30,986 bases of DNA from positions 1 to 30,986 of the forward strand of contig URHI01000008.1 in NCBI GenBank assembly GCA_900547565.1, given 5' to 3'. The position numbers and the translations under genes are program-made. Below the pieces are notes generated by a model. That model worked only from the letters and a program-made list of their open reading frames with translations, was not told the origin of the DNA and searched no databases. The DNA comes from an uncultured Eubacteriales bacterium (GTDB lineage Bacteria > Bacillota > Clostridia > Oscillospirales > CAG-272). Below are positions 1 to 8,138 of this stretch, piece by piece. Positions within the stretch are counted from its first letter, which is position 1; each line of letters starts with the position of its first letter.

Positions 1-28
1 ATAGAGATGAATATACTGGGGGTTCTGC

Positions 29-913
29 ATGGATTGCATAACTGTAACGGCACCTGCAAAGATAAATCTATATCTTGACGTGACCGGAAGGCGAGAAGAC
101 GGATATCATGATATTTTGAGTGTCATGCAAACTGTGTCTCTTTGTGACAACATAGCACTGTCACTGAAATCGGGCGGTGGGATTTGTCTTGATTGCGGCA
201 ACTCGGTACTGCGCTGTGACGAAAGCAATCTTGCATATCGCGCGGCGGACCTGATGCTCAGTAAAACAGGCGCATGTGTCGGTGTTGATATCACGCTTGA
301 CAAGCATATACCGCTTGAAGCCGGACTCGGCGGCGGCAGCAGTGACGCAGCAGGGGTGTTGCGCGGACTTAATGCGCTTCTGGGGCATCCGTTAGGGCTC
401 GAAGAGCTGTGCAGGCTCGGAGCTGAGCTTGGGGCCGATGTGCCGTTCTGCGTTATGGGTGGCTGTGCCTGCGCTACCGGTATAGGCGAACGGTTGGAAC
501 GGTTGCCGGATATGCCTGGCTGTTTTATTGTGATATGTTGCCCGGAGGAGCGTATAAGTACCCCGTGGGCATATGGTGAGCTTGACAGAATACACGGTAT
601 GTTTGGTTTCTACGCAGCAGATACTCAGCGTGCCGACAGCATGAAGCGCGGCATGCGCATATCACTGATTGAAAACATCATTCATAATATGTACAATATT
701 TTTGAAAATGTGATCGGGGATCGCAAAGACATACTTGCCGTCAAGTCAATCATGTGTGAGCAGGGGGCACTGCGTGCCATGCTTAGCGGAAGCGGACCGT
801 CGGTGTTCGGGATATTTAATAATGAGCGGCAAGCTCAGGCTTGCGCGGATATGCTTGCAGCGTCATGCAACACGGTGCATTTGTGCATACCATGCGGCGT
901 CAACAATATATAA
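29..913 (+). CDS. ispE: 4-diphosphocytidyl-2-C-methyl-D-erythritol kinase
   Basis: This cytosolic GHMP kinase phosphorylates CDP-methylerythritol with ATP in the MEP (non-mevalonate) isoprenoid pathway. The 294-residue product has the usual family length. The N-terminal APAKINLYL motif carries Lys11, the GHMP glycine-rich loop PLEAGLGGGSSDAA lies at about residues 96-108, Asp137 sits in LGADVPF, and the third motif SGSGPSVFG is near the C-terminus. The ATG follows a GGGGG ribosome site about 6 bases upstream. It is the first complete gene of the window and heads a plus-strand run with three further genes at very short spacing, so co-transcription is likely. The family call is secure. Confidence 0.95.
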   Translation: MDCITVTAPAKINLYLDVTGRREDGYHDILSVMQTVSLCDNIALSLKSGGGICLDCGNSVLRCDESNLAYRAADLMLSKTGACVGVDITLDKHIPLEAGLGGGSSDAAGVLRGLNALLGHPLGLEELCRLGAELGADVPFCVMGGCACATGIGERLERLPDMPGCFIVICCPEERISTPWAYGELDRIHGMFGFYAADTQRADSMKRGMRISLIENIIHNMYNIFENVIGDRKDILAVKSIMCEQGALRAMLSGSGPSVFGIFNNERQAQACADMLAASCNTVHLCIPCGVNNI

Positions 914-930
914 GAGAGAAGGTAACGCAA

Positions 931-2088
931 ATGTCGGAAATTTATTACGGTCGCGGCAACGAAATGCTGTATGACGACTACATGGATTTCATTAACTATG
1001 TTTTCGGCTTCAACGGCAACGGACAGGATTTCAAAAAGCTGTTGCCAAAGCTGTACAAACCGGCCTTCAAGCCGGTCGAAAGCTCGTATATCACGCTTGA
1101 GGACGGAAAGCTGAGAGCGGCCGTCGGCGCTTTTGATCATAAACTGATGGTGTGCGGCACAGAGTTGAAATGCCGCGGAATAGGCAATGTGGCAGTACAT
1201 CCTTACCACCGCTCCCGCGGATTTATGCGTGCCCTTATGAACATGTCGGTTGACGATATGATTGCCGATGGCGTGGTGCTGTCCGAGTTGGGAGGACGTC
1301 GCCAGCGGTACAATTATTTTTCATATGAAAAAACCGGAACGGCGTATCATTTCAGTGTGAATTCCGACAACATACGTCACTGCTTCGGTGCAGAACCGGA
1401 TAAATACCGTACTGTGTCGCTTCGTCGTCTGAGCGCAGACGACACGGGATTTTTGTCGGATATCAGTCGGTTGCTGGCATCACAGCCATATAATCCCTGC
1501 CGTCCGTCCGCGGAGCTGTACGATATCATGTCATCATGGGGGTGTTGTGTATATGCCGTACTCAAGGCGGATACATTTGCCGGATATGCCGTGGCAGGCT
1601 CTAAGTCTGTGCATGAAATCATGCTGGCTGATGACGATGATTTTATTCCCGCAATAATTGCGCTATATGAAAAATTTGGCGGGGCGTATAGTATAACATT
1701 GCCGCCTTTTCGCCCCGAATACATCAAAAAGCTGTACCGTGTATGCGAGGGCTACGAAATCGTAACGGACAAGAGCTTTTCGGTGCTTAACTACCGTGTT
1801 GTGACAGAGGCATTTGCAAAGCTAAAGCTGACGTATACCGAGGTGCCTGACGGCGAGCTGACTTTGCTTGTTCACGGACGTGCGGGTGATGAAAGACTGC
1901 GTATAGCCGTTTGCGGCGGAGAGGCATCTGTCAGCGAGCACTCAGGTACATGCGAGCTGGAGCTTGACCATATCGATGCCATGAACATGCTGTTCTCACC
2001 CATGTGTCCCGGACGAGAGGTGCTGTCTGATTTTGCGCGGCTACTTTTGCCGTTGCCTATCTGGCTGTACTATGCCGATGCGGTCTGA
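931..2088 (+). CDS. GNAT acetyltransferase, Eis-like
   Basis: A 385-residue protein of the Eis-like architecture: an N-terminal GNAT acetyl-CoA-binding domain, a second GNAT-like half, and a C-terminal stretch in the position of the SCP2-like domain. The acetyl-CoA motif is VAVHPYHRSRGFM at residues 87-99, followed by the typical Eis-type segment around residues 120-140. I chose the ATG at 931, not an upstream in-frame ATG at 841, because AGAGAAGG at 914-921 is a good ribosome site. The longer form would also overlap ispE by 73 bases. Eis homologues acetylate amines such as aminoglycosides or protein lysines, but the substrate here cannot be read from sequence. The gene is 17 bases after ispE in the same operon. 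Confidence 0.85.
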   Translation: MSEIYYGRGNEMLYDDYMDFINYVFGFNGNGQDFKKLLPKLYKPAFKPVESSYITLEDGKLRAAVGAFDHKLMVCGTELKCRGIGNVAVHPYHRSRGFMRALMNMSVDDMIADGVVLSELGGRRQRYNYFSYEKTGTAYHFSVNSDNIRHCFGAEPDKYRTVSLRRLSADDTGFLSDISRLLASQPYNPCRPSAELYDIMSSWGCCVYAVLKADTFAGYAVAGSKSVHEIMLADDDDFIPAIIALYEKFGGAYSITLPPFRPEYIKKLYRVCEGYEIVTDKSFSVLNYRVVTEAFAKLKLTYTEVPDGELTLLVHGRAGDERLRIAVCGGEASVSEHSGTCELELDHIDAMNMLFSPMCPGREVLSDFARLLLPLPIWLYYADAV

Positions 2089-2106
2089 ATAAGCCGGGAG
2101 GGTGTC

Positions 2107-2901
2107 GTGATTTCATTTAATCAATGCTTATATACGGTGTTGGATCAGCATTTCACGCTGAGCAGTTCCGCCAAAATTGCGCTTATGATAGCGCTTATGC
2201 TGGCCAGCGCCGCGGTGGCTTATCTGTTGGGCAGTATCAACAGTGCGGTGATCATTTCAAAACTTATGCACCATGAGGACATACGCACTCGCGGAAGCGG
2301 CAATGCCGGCGCTACCAATATGCTGCGTACCTACGGTAAGCTACCGGCTGCCCTTACTTTGATAGGCGATATGTTGAAATGCGCAGCGGCGGTGATTGTC
2401 GGTGCTCTTCTTTGGATAGACGGAGCCTATATTGCCGGGGTGTTCTGCGTGTTGGGGCATGTTTTTCCGTGTTGGCACGGCTTGCGCGGCGGAAAGGGCG
2501 TTGCGGTCACTGCAATGGTAGTGCTGATAACCAGCCCTGTCGTTTTTCTGGTGCTGTTGCTGGTATTCCTCATTGTTCTTTTTGGTACGAAATTTGTGTC
2601 CCTGGCATCGATTATGGCAGCACTTATGTATCCCGTGTTTTTGTCATCATGGAACACTATTGTTGGTGATGAGGGCAATCTGAACGTTGTCATGGCATTT
2701 TTGCTGACAGCGATCATTTTGATCATGCACCGGGAAAATATAAAACGTCTGCTGAACAAGACTGAGCCGAAAATCTCATTGGGCAAAAAGCACAGTGAGA
2801 ATGAAGAACAGCAACAAACGGATGATGTACAGGATTCGGATTTTGCTCCGCATTATGTTGAACGCAAAAAAAAGAAAAAGGGAAAAAAGGGCAGAAAATA
2901 A
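2107..2901 (+). CDS. plsY: Glycerol-3-phosphate acyltransferase PlsY
   Basis: Membrane enzyme that transfers the acyl group of acyl-phosphate to glycerol-3-phosphate, the first acylation in phospholipid synthesis. Visible signatures are GSGNAGATN at residues 63-71 and the GHVFPCW plus RGGKG block at about 117-131. Several hydrophobic helices span roughly residues 25-235. The start is a GTG preceded by GGGAGGGTGTC; the next internal ATGs lack a comparable site. At 264 residues it is longer than the usual ~200-220, through an N-terminal extension of about 25 residues and a hydrophilic tail of about 50 residues. That tail ends in a polybasic run encoded by A-rich DNA, including eight A's at 2866-2873. 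The stop codon overlaps the next start by one base. Confidence 0.93.
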   Translation: MISFNQCLYTVLDQHFTLSSSAKIALMIALMLASAAVAYLLGSINSAVIISKLMHHEDIRTRGSGNAGATNMLRTYGKLPAALTLIGDMLKCAAAVIVGALLWIDGAYIAGVFCVLGHVFPCWHGLRGGKGVAVTAMVVLITSPVVFLVLLLVFLIVLFGTKFVSLASIMAALMYPVFLSSWNTIVGDEGNLNVVMAFLLTAIILIMHRENIKRLLNKTEPKISLGKKHSENEEQQQTDDVQDSDFAPHYVERKKKKKGKKGRK

Positions 2902-4076
2902 TGACTAAAGATGCACGCCCGGCAGCGACACGGTTGGCCGAGCTTATCGATTCCTCTGCCGAAATGGGACTGTTGCGCCGCGCGGTACTGTCCCGGCCTG
3001 ATGACAGCGGAGTAAAGCGGGCTGAACTGCGCCCGGTATCGCTGTCACGTGGTCGGGCGCTTCAGATTGAGCTGTTCAGCTCGGATAACAAGGCATATCA
3101 GCGTAACATTATGCTTCCTCACCGCCCGGGCGAGCTGGAGGAGATAATTGCCGGGTACCGTCAGGTAAACCTAATAACCGGGGCGGGTGAGTGTGAGTAC
3201 CGACGGTCAAAGTCCGGCAACTCGGTACTGCTGGGCGGCGAAAAACTGCTTGCTGCGCTGGCAAGCTCAACAGAAAAAGGCTGTTTTGCGACTACCAACG
3301 ATAGGGTAAAGTCGCACATACTCACCGGTGGAGAACCTTTTTTGAAGTTGCTCGGAGTGAGCGACGCGAACGGACGTGTTTATGACAAAAAACAGTCAAA
3401 ATTCCGACAGATAAATAAATTTCTGGAGCACATCCAACAGGTTGAGAAATACCTGCCGGACGATTGCATACGAATTTGTGATCTCTGCTGCGGAAAGAGC
3501 TATCTGTCGTTTGCGGTGTATCATTATTTTCGGTTTATCCGGGGTATGCGTGTGAGCATGACGGGCGTGGATTTAAAGCCGGATGTTATTGAATACTGCT
3601 CACAGATCGCAAATAAACTTGATTTTGACGGGCTTGAATTTTTGTGCGGTGATATCAACGACTACCGGACTGATGATCGTCCGCATTTGGTTATATCGTT
3701 GCATGCCTGCGATGTGGCGACGGATATCGTATTGCGTAAGGCAGTATCGTGGCGCACTCCGGTGATACTGTCGACACCCTGTTGCCACCATGAGCTTAAC
3801 CACACGATGTGTTGTCCCGAATTGGATTTCATTGCGGAATATTCCATGCTGCGGCAAAAGCTGTGTGACGCCGCAACTGATGCGCTGAGGCTGTGTTTAC
3901 TCGAGGCACATGGGTACACTACAGCCGCGCTTGAGCTGATCGATCCTGAGGAAACACCGAAAAATATTATGCTTCGTGCCATACTTCGCCGAGATTTTGA
4001 CCCGTCAGGTCCCGAGGCAGTTAAGCTGATGGCGAGATACGAGCGTGCCAAGGCTTTTCTGCTCCAAAATAAATGA
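2901..4076 (+). CDS. Class I SAM methyltransferase, METTL25-like
   Basis: A 391-residue SAM-dependent methyltransferase of the Methyltransf_32 / METTL25-GSTCD type. Motif I is CDLCCGKSYLSFAVY at about residues 192-206, an acidic motif II segment (GVDLKPDVIEYC) follows, and the family-typical LHACDVATD lies near 267. A CCHHE cluster follows near residue 294. The N-terminal ~180 residues resemble the accessory region of this family and contain no domain I recognise. The gene overlaps the last base of plsY, and the A/G-rich plsY end supplies its ribosome site, so translation is probably coupled. The substrate is unknown; relatives act on protein or RNA. It is the last gene of the ispE operon, with a strong hairpin about 30 bases after the stop. 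Confidence 0.8.
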   Translation: MTKDARPAATRLAELIDSSAEMGLLRRAVLSRPDDSGVKRAELRPVSLSRGRALQIELFSSDNKAYQRNIMLPHRPGELEEIIAGYRQVNLITGAGECEYRRSKSGNSVLLGGEKLLAALASSTEKGCFATTNDRVKSHILTGGEPFLKLLGVSDANGRVYDKKQSKFRQINKFLEHIQQVEKYLPDDCIRICDLCCGKSYLSFAVYHYFRFIRGMRVSMTGVDLKPDVIEYCSQIANKLDFDGLEFLCGDINDYRTDDRPHLVISLHACDVATDIVLRKAVSWRTPVILSTPCCHHELNHTMCCPELDFIAEYSMLRQKLCDAATDALRLCLLEAHGYTTAALELIDPEETPKNIMLRAILRRDFDPSGPEAVKLMARYERAKAFLLQNK

Positions 4077-4105
4077 GCTTCTGGCTGAAACTGTGTTTTG
4101 TAGCT

Positions 4106-4153
4106 AAAAAGCAAAATCTCCGTAGGCTTTGCCGTGCGGAGATTTTGCTTTTT
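4106..4153. terminator. Bidirectional Rho-independent terminator
   Basis: A perfect 17-bp stem (4106-4122 paired with 4137-4153) with a 14-base loop. It starts with five A's and ends in a T-run, so it can end transcription from both sides. It lies between the plus-strand ispE operon and the minus-strand spoVAE gene, which converge here. The remaining ~110 bases up to spoVAE show nothing I can name. Confidence 0.85.
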
Positions 4154-4264
4154 TACCGTGTCTTCCATTGAGCATGGGCAGTCGCTTTGAACTCACCGGC
4201 GCTCAGGTGTGTGTAATCTGAGTATTCAGCCACCGGTCGCTTTTGTCATTTGTACATATGGTGT

Positions 4265-4627
4265 TTACGCCTTGGATCGGCTCCTGAATATCAATGCTGC
4301 AAGATAGCCGAATATAAGCGCGGCTGCCGTACCGCCCGCGGCGGCGCGAAGCCCACCGGTGAATATGCCTAGCAGTCCGCTTTTGTCAACATCCTCGGAA
4401 ATTCCCTTTGATATAAGATAGCCGAATCCAGTGAGAGGAGTGGTAGCGCCCGCTCCCGCAAATTCGGCAAACGGCTTGTAAACTCCAACCGCACCGAGAA
4501 TCACGCCGGCAACAACATAACCTACAAGTATACGTGCGGGTGTCAGCCGGGTTCGATCTATCAGTATTTGTGCGACAACGCACAAAAGTCCGCCGAAAAT
4601 AAACGCCCAGACAAAATCCATGATCAT
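4265..4627 (-). CDS. spoVAE: Stage V sporulation protein AE
   Basis: A 120-residue membrane protein, the usual length for SpoVAE, with four hydrophobic segments. It shows the family's conserved pattern, including the PFAEFAGAGATTPLTGFGYL core around residues 50-70 and an AAGGTAAALIFGYLAALIF end. SpoVA proteins form the channel in the spore inner membrane that moves dipicolinic acid during sporulation and germination. The start is the first of two close ATGs because AAAGGAGG sits 7 bases before it. The gene follows spoVAD by 17 bases and is clearly co-transcribed with it. Confidence 0.9.
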   Translation of the reverse strand: MIMDFVWAFIFGGLLCVVAQILIDRTRLTPARILVGYVVAGVILGAVGVYKPFAEFAGAGATTPLTGFGYLISKGISEDVDKSGLLGIFTGGLRAAAGGTAAALIFGYLAALIFRSRSKA

Positions 4628-4644
4628 TATATTTCCTCCTTTGC

Positions 4645-5616
4645 TCAGGATTCCAAACGCACAAGATGTGCCACAGCAGGAATTCCGTCGCCTTGCTGAA
4701 CAGTCATAGGGCTCATCATGGCTCCTGTACCGACAAACAAGACCTGTCGCAATTCCCGTTTCCACAGCCGCGGTATGAAATAGGATGCCATTACCGCAGC
4801 CGAACAGCCACAGCCTGAGCCGCCGCTGTGAACGTCCTGTGTGTTGGGATCGTAAATCAACTGACCGCAGTCGGTCAGCTTGTCCGAAATTGTTTTATCG
4901 GCAATGAGGTCGCGCAGAATTGCGCTGCCTTCAAAGCCCAGATCCCCGGTGACGATACAATCAACAAGCTCGCAATCCCGACATTGATCAAAGTATCGCA
5001 GAATTGTGTCGGCCGCCGGAGCCATGGCGGCACCCATATTGTTTGCATCACGCACGCCCATTTCGCGGACAATACCGGGCAGTGCACCGGTTACGGTAAC
5101 GCGGCCTTCACGGCCGACAATAAATGCTCCAGCTCCGGTAACAGTCCATTGGGCTGTCGGCGGGCGCTGTGAGCCGTACTCGAGCGGCGAGCGGTACTGG
5201 CGTTCTGCCGTGCAATAATGCGATGATGCGATTGATGCGACCGTGTTCAGAGCTCCGCCGCTGACTGCCATAGCCGCCAGCATAAGTCCTTCTGCTGCGG
5301 TGGAGCAGGCACCGTAAAGGCCGAAATACGGAATTTCATATCCGAGCATACCAAAAGCCGAGCCGGTGCATTGATTCATCAGGTCGCCGGCAAAAATTGC
5401 ATCAATATCGCTTTCCGATAATCCCGATTTAGCTATGGCCGTGTTCATGGCTGCCCGCTGCATGGACGATTCGGCATGCTCGTAGCTGTCCTCGCCGAAC
5501 TTTTCACTTTCGTCGTGTATGTCAAAATAACTGCCCAACGGGCCGCTGTATTCCAGTTTGCCGACCGCCGAGGCGGAGGCTATGACGGCGGCGTCAAGTT
5601 TTATAATTTTGTTCAA
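4645..5616 (-). CDS. spoVAD: Stage V sporulation protein AD
   Basis: A thiolase-fold protein of 323 residues (family about 338) that binds dipicolinic acid as part of the spore SpoVA channel. Recognisable blocks are FAGDLMNQ, the thiolase-like YGACSTAAEG, SSHYCTAERQYRSPLEYG, TVTGAGAF, MGAAMAPAAADT-like, and the C-terminal GGSGCGCSA. A TTG start is chosen: AAAGGAAG lies 7 bases upstream, the protein then begins exactly where the family does, and no ATG is available nearby. Unlike the common C-D-E order, no spoVAC precedes it; the upstream neighbour is divergent. A sigma-G promoter would be expected, but I could not find a convincing one in the short divergent spacer. Confidence 0.92.
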   Translation of the reverse strand: MNKIIKLDAAVIASASAVGKLEYSGPLGSYFDIHDESEKFGEDSYEHAESSMQRAAMNTAIAKSGLSESDIDAIFAGDLMNQCTGSAFGMLGYEIPYFGLYGACSTAAEGLMLAAMAVSGGALNTVASIASSHYCTAERQYRSPLEYGSQRPPTAQWTVTGAGAFIVGREGRVTVTGALPGIVREMGVRDANNMGAAMAPAADTILRYFDQCRDCELVDCIVTGDLGFEGSAILRDLIADKTISDKLTDCGQLIYDPNTQDVHSGGSGCGCSAAVMASYFIPRLWKRELRQVLFVGTGAMMSPMTVQQGDGIPAVAHLVRLES

Positions 5617-5635
5617 CTCTGTGCTTCCTTTACGC

Positions 5636-5664
5636 TTGATTTTTGATGTGAAGTGTGATATACT
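5636..5664 (+). promoter_or_regulatory. Sigma-A promoter of the epimerase gene
   Basis: TTGATT at 5636-5641 and TATACT at 5659-5664 are separated by exactly 17 bases. The predicted start near 5671 leaves about 50 bases of leader before the ATG at 5722. This argues against the upstream in-frame ATG at 5677, which would have almost no leader. Confidence 0.7.
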
Positions 5665-5721
5665 AATAATATATTTATGTTTGATATGCGTGGCAATCAC
5701 GCAGGAAAGGCAAGACATATC

Positions 5722-6600
5722 ATGATACGTGAAATACACAACGACATTCTCCGTGTCCGTGTCAACGAGCACGGTGCCGAGCTTTATTCCGTCGTACGTA
5801 ATGACGGTACCGAGTATATCTGGCAGGGATGCGCGCCTTATTGGGACGGGCGTGCTATGAACATTTTCCCTAACTGCGGACGCTTTTTCGACGGCAGATA
5901 TACTTACCGCGGCAAGGAATACTCAATTAAATGTCATGGCGTTGCGCGTGATGCAGACTTTGTGCTTATGCCCGACAGTAGCGCTGACACGCTGGTGTTC
6001 GGCCTTGACAGCAATGATGTCACACGTGCTTCATATCCCTTTGACTTTTCTCTCAGAATAAGCTATCATCTTGACGGTGAGCGCCTTGAGTGCCGTAACT
6101 TCGTCACAAACACAGGAGACGATATCCTGCCTTTTTCCACCGGTGCACACCCCGGCTTCAATGTCCCGCTGACGGCCGGAAACAAGTTCAGTGACTACCG
6201 GGTTGACTTCGGCAATGTCGGTCAGCTCGTACGTACACCTATAAATGGCAAAGGCTTTATTGAAGGTGAGGCCACTTGGTATCCGCTGATGGACGGAAGG
6301 TATATCGAGCTTGATCATCATCTGTTCGATAACGATGCCATTTTCTTTGAAAATGTTCCGTCGTCGGTGAGCATAGTGTCTGATAAAGACAGACGCTCGG
6401 TTACATTGACCTGTCCGCAGGTACGGCGTCTCGGCCTGTGGCATACAAATCAGACAGACGCACCGTTTGTCTGCATAGAGCCTTGGCTGGGCGTACCGAG
6501 CCGGCAAGGTGTTATTGACGATCTTGCCACAAGACCGGACATGATACGCCTGACTCCCGGCGACAGCTTTGCCTTTGATTACACTATCAGCTTCAACTGA
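5722..6600 (+). CDS. Aldose 1-epimerase family protein (LacX-like)
   Basis: A 292-residue cytosolic galactose-mutarotase-fold protein of the LacX / glucose-6-phosphate-1-epimerase-like branch. Family features are NIFPNCGRFFDG, the KCHGVARD motif with its His, GAHPGFNVPL with a second His, and the C-terminal CIEPWLGVPSR with the catalytic-type Glu. The ATG at 5722 follows AGGAAAGG and gives the standard N-terminus. These enzymes interconvert the alpha and beta anomers of a sugar or sugar phosphate. The exact substrate is unknown and there are no sugar genes beside it. It appears to be transcribed alone. Confidence 0.85.
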   Translation: MIREIHNDILRVRVNEHGAELYSVVRNDGTEYIWQGCAPYWDGRAMNIFPNCGRFFDGRYTYRGKEYSIKCHGVARDADFVLMPDSSADTLVFGLDSNDVTRASYPFDFSLRISYHLDGERLECRNFVTNTGDDILPFSTGAHPGFNVPLTAGNKFSDYRVDFGNVGQLVRTPINGKGFIEGEATWYPLMDGRYIELDHHLFDNDAIFFENVPSSVSIVSDKDRRSVTLTCPQVRRLGLWHTNQTDAPFVCIEPWLGVPSRQGVIDDLATRPDMIRLTPGDSFAFDYTISFN

Positions 6601-6616
6601 TATTCGGAATATATTA

Positions 6617-6667
6617 TGCCCCGGGATTCCGGCTTTAATGATACTTGTCAGCCAGATACCCGGGGTA
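6617..6667. repeat. Inverted repeat between epimerase and udp
   Basis: CCCCGGG at 6619-6625 pairs with CCCGGGG at 6659-6665, extended to 9 bp by a G-T and a T-A pair, around a loop of 33 bases. A short T-rich stretch follows. It could be a weak terminator for the epimerase gene or an operator for udp. The long loop makes either reading uncertain. Confidence 0.3.
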
Positions 6668-6695
6668 ATTATTGTTTTGAAAGGGGCATAATTCC

Positions 6696-7475
6696 ATGTT
6701 GAAAAGCGATGCGCTTCAATATCACATAAATATCTGTCCGGCTGATGCCGGCGGTTATGCCATACTTCCCGGAGACCCGGGGCGCGTGCCTAAGATCGCC
6801 GCACTGCTTGACGGTGCCGAGCATGTGTCAACCAACAGAGAGTACAATATATGGCGCGGCACGCTGGATGGAGAACGGGTGTTGGTATGTTCAACCGGAA
6901 TCGGCGGACCGTCTGCCGCAATTGCCGTTGAAGAGCTGGCAGCTTGCGGCGTTCATACCATGATACGCATAGGAACCTGCGGGGGAATCGCTCTTAAAGT
7001 GAAATGCGGCGATATTGTTATAGCGTCGGGAGCCGTTCGCCATGAGGGAACCAGCCGGGAGTATGCTCCTATTGAGTTTCCCGCCGTGCCGGATACCGAT
7101 GTGCTGTTTGCTTTGCGCGGCGCCGCGACCGGACTGGGGATTACCGCTCACACCGGAATTGTGCAATGCAAGGATTCATTTTACGGTCAGCACAGCCCGG
7201 GACGTATGCCTGTGTACTACGAGTTGGAGGCAAAATGGGAGGCGTGGAAGCGACTTGGTGTACTGGCCAGTGAGATGGAGTCTTCCACACTGTTTACTGT
7301 TGGGGCGGCGTTGGGACTGAAAACCGGTGCTGTGTTCACGGCAGTGTGGAATCAGGAGCGTGTCAACGCAGGGATTGACAGTGACACTGATGAGACGCAT
7401 GATTCCGGTAATGCCATTCGTGTAGCGGTTGAGGCTATGCGCACGCTGATTGCGGCACAAAGGCATATCGGTTAG
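6696..7475 (+). CDS. udp: Uridine phosphorylase
   Basis: A 259-residue nucleoside phosphorylase of the Udp type, which splits uridine with phosphate into uracil and ribose-1-phosphate for pyrimidine salvage in the cytosol. It follows E. coli Udp closely: LPGDPGRVPKIAALLDG near the start, CSTGIGGPSAAIAVEEL (phosphate and ribose site), RIGTCGGI, FPAVPD, the EMESSTLFT ribose-binding segment, and a VEAMRTLI end. The ATG is preceded by AAAGGGG. The gene stands alone and converges with the amidase gene, whose stop is only 14 bases away with no terminator between them. Confidence 0.92.
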   Translation: MLKSDALQYHINICPADAGGYAILPGDPGRVPKIAALLDGAEHVSTNREYNIWRGTLDGERVLVCSTGIGGPSAAIAVEELAACGVHTMIRIGTCGGIALKVKCGDIVIASGAVRHEGTSREYAPIEFPAVPDTDVLFALRGAATGLGITAHTGIVQCKDSFYGQHSPGRMPVYYELEAKWEAWKRLGVLASEMESSTLFTVGAALGLKTGAVFTAVWNQERVNAGIDSDTDETHDSGNAIRVAVEAMRTLIAAQRHIG

Positions 7476-7489
7476 TTAAGGCACATTGC

Positions 7490-8056
7490 TTATAGCATGC
7501 CAAGATAGTCTAAGATACCGTAATATACTCCCTGCGCGAACAGATCCGGCTGTGTGTTCATGAGCGTAGCGTCGTAATAATTGCTGATAAATCCAAGCTC
7601 AACAAGAACGGCAGGCATCTGTGTCTTTCGCAGGACGTACAGGCCGGGCCGGGCGAACACTCCCCGGTTTTTCAGTCCTGTGATCTGGTTGAGCCAGTAC
7701 AGTATGCGTTCGGCAAGCGGGTATGCTGCGCTGCCGGCCGAATAAACGTAAGCCTCACTGCCGGTTGCGGTGGGGAACTCGGAGGCGTTGGTGTGCAGAC
7801 TGATGAAGTAGTCTGCTCCCCAGGAGTTTGCATCATTGACGCGGGCGCTCAGGCTGGTTGCATTTGAAGTACCCAGCTGTGTTGTCGGCTCGGGACGCGA
7901 CAGCCGCACCGAAAAATTACCGTTTGCCCTCAGCAGCCTGGCAAGGCTTTGACCTATGGTGTATACTATGTCCTGTTCCCGCAGGCCGTTGCCCTCGGCA
8001 CCGGCGTTGGGATTGACCGGGTTGTGACCTTGGTCTATGTAAATTTTTATGGCCAT
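7490..8056 (-). CDS. N-acetylmuramoyl-L-alanine amidase (Amidase_3)
   Basis: A 188-residue single-domain zinc amidase that cleaves the bond between MurNAc and L-alanine in peptidoglycan. Zinc ligands and the catalytic Glu are visible: DQGH (His11), Glu27 in GLREQD, His88 in SLHTNA, and Glu153 in VELGF. There is no signal peptide, no SPOR or other wall-binding domain and no membrane anchor. It therefore resembles sporulation mother-cell lysins (CwlC-like) or phage endolysins more than exported housekeeping amidases. The ATG at 8056 is preferred over an in-frame TTG five codons upstream because GAGGTG precedes it, though the spacing is short. Confidence 0.88.
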   Translation of the reverse strand: MAIKIYIDQGHNPVNPNAGAEGNGLREQDIVYTIGQSLARLLRANGNFSVRLSRPEPTTQLGTSNATSLSARVNDANSWGADYFISLHTNASEFPTATGSEAYVYSAGSAAYPLAERILYWLNQITGLKNRGVFARPGLYVLRKTQMPAVLVELGFISNYYDATLMNTQPDLFAQGVYYGILDYLGML

Positions 8057-8099
8057 ATGCACCTCACACAAATTAAAGCTACATTACAAAGTATATTCA

Positions 8100-8123
8100 C
8101 CGGTACGCCGTAAGGTGTACCGG
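8100..8123. promoter_or_regulatory. Palindrome / hairpin upstream of rsmI
   Basis: CCGGTACGCC at 8100-8109 pairs over 10 positions (one G-T) with GGTGTACCGG at 8114-8123 around the tetraloop GTAA, a GNRA-type loop if transcribed. Its 3' arm runs into the purine-rich ribosome site of rsmI (GGGAAAGGCGG from 8122). It sits between the divergent amidase and rsmI genes and no T-run follows, so it is not a terminator. It may be a leader hairpin controlling rsmI translation or a DNA operator for the divergent pair. Confidence 0.5.
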
Positions 8124-8138
8124 GAAAGGCGGTTATTT

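Noticed and set aside
841..930. Extended N-terminus of the Eis-like acetyltransferase
   Set aside because: It would overlap ispE by 73 bases, has no ribosome site, and the extra residues are unlike the family's start.
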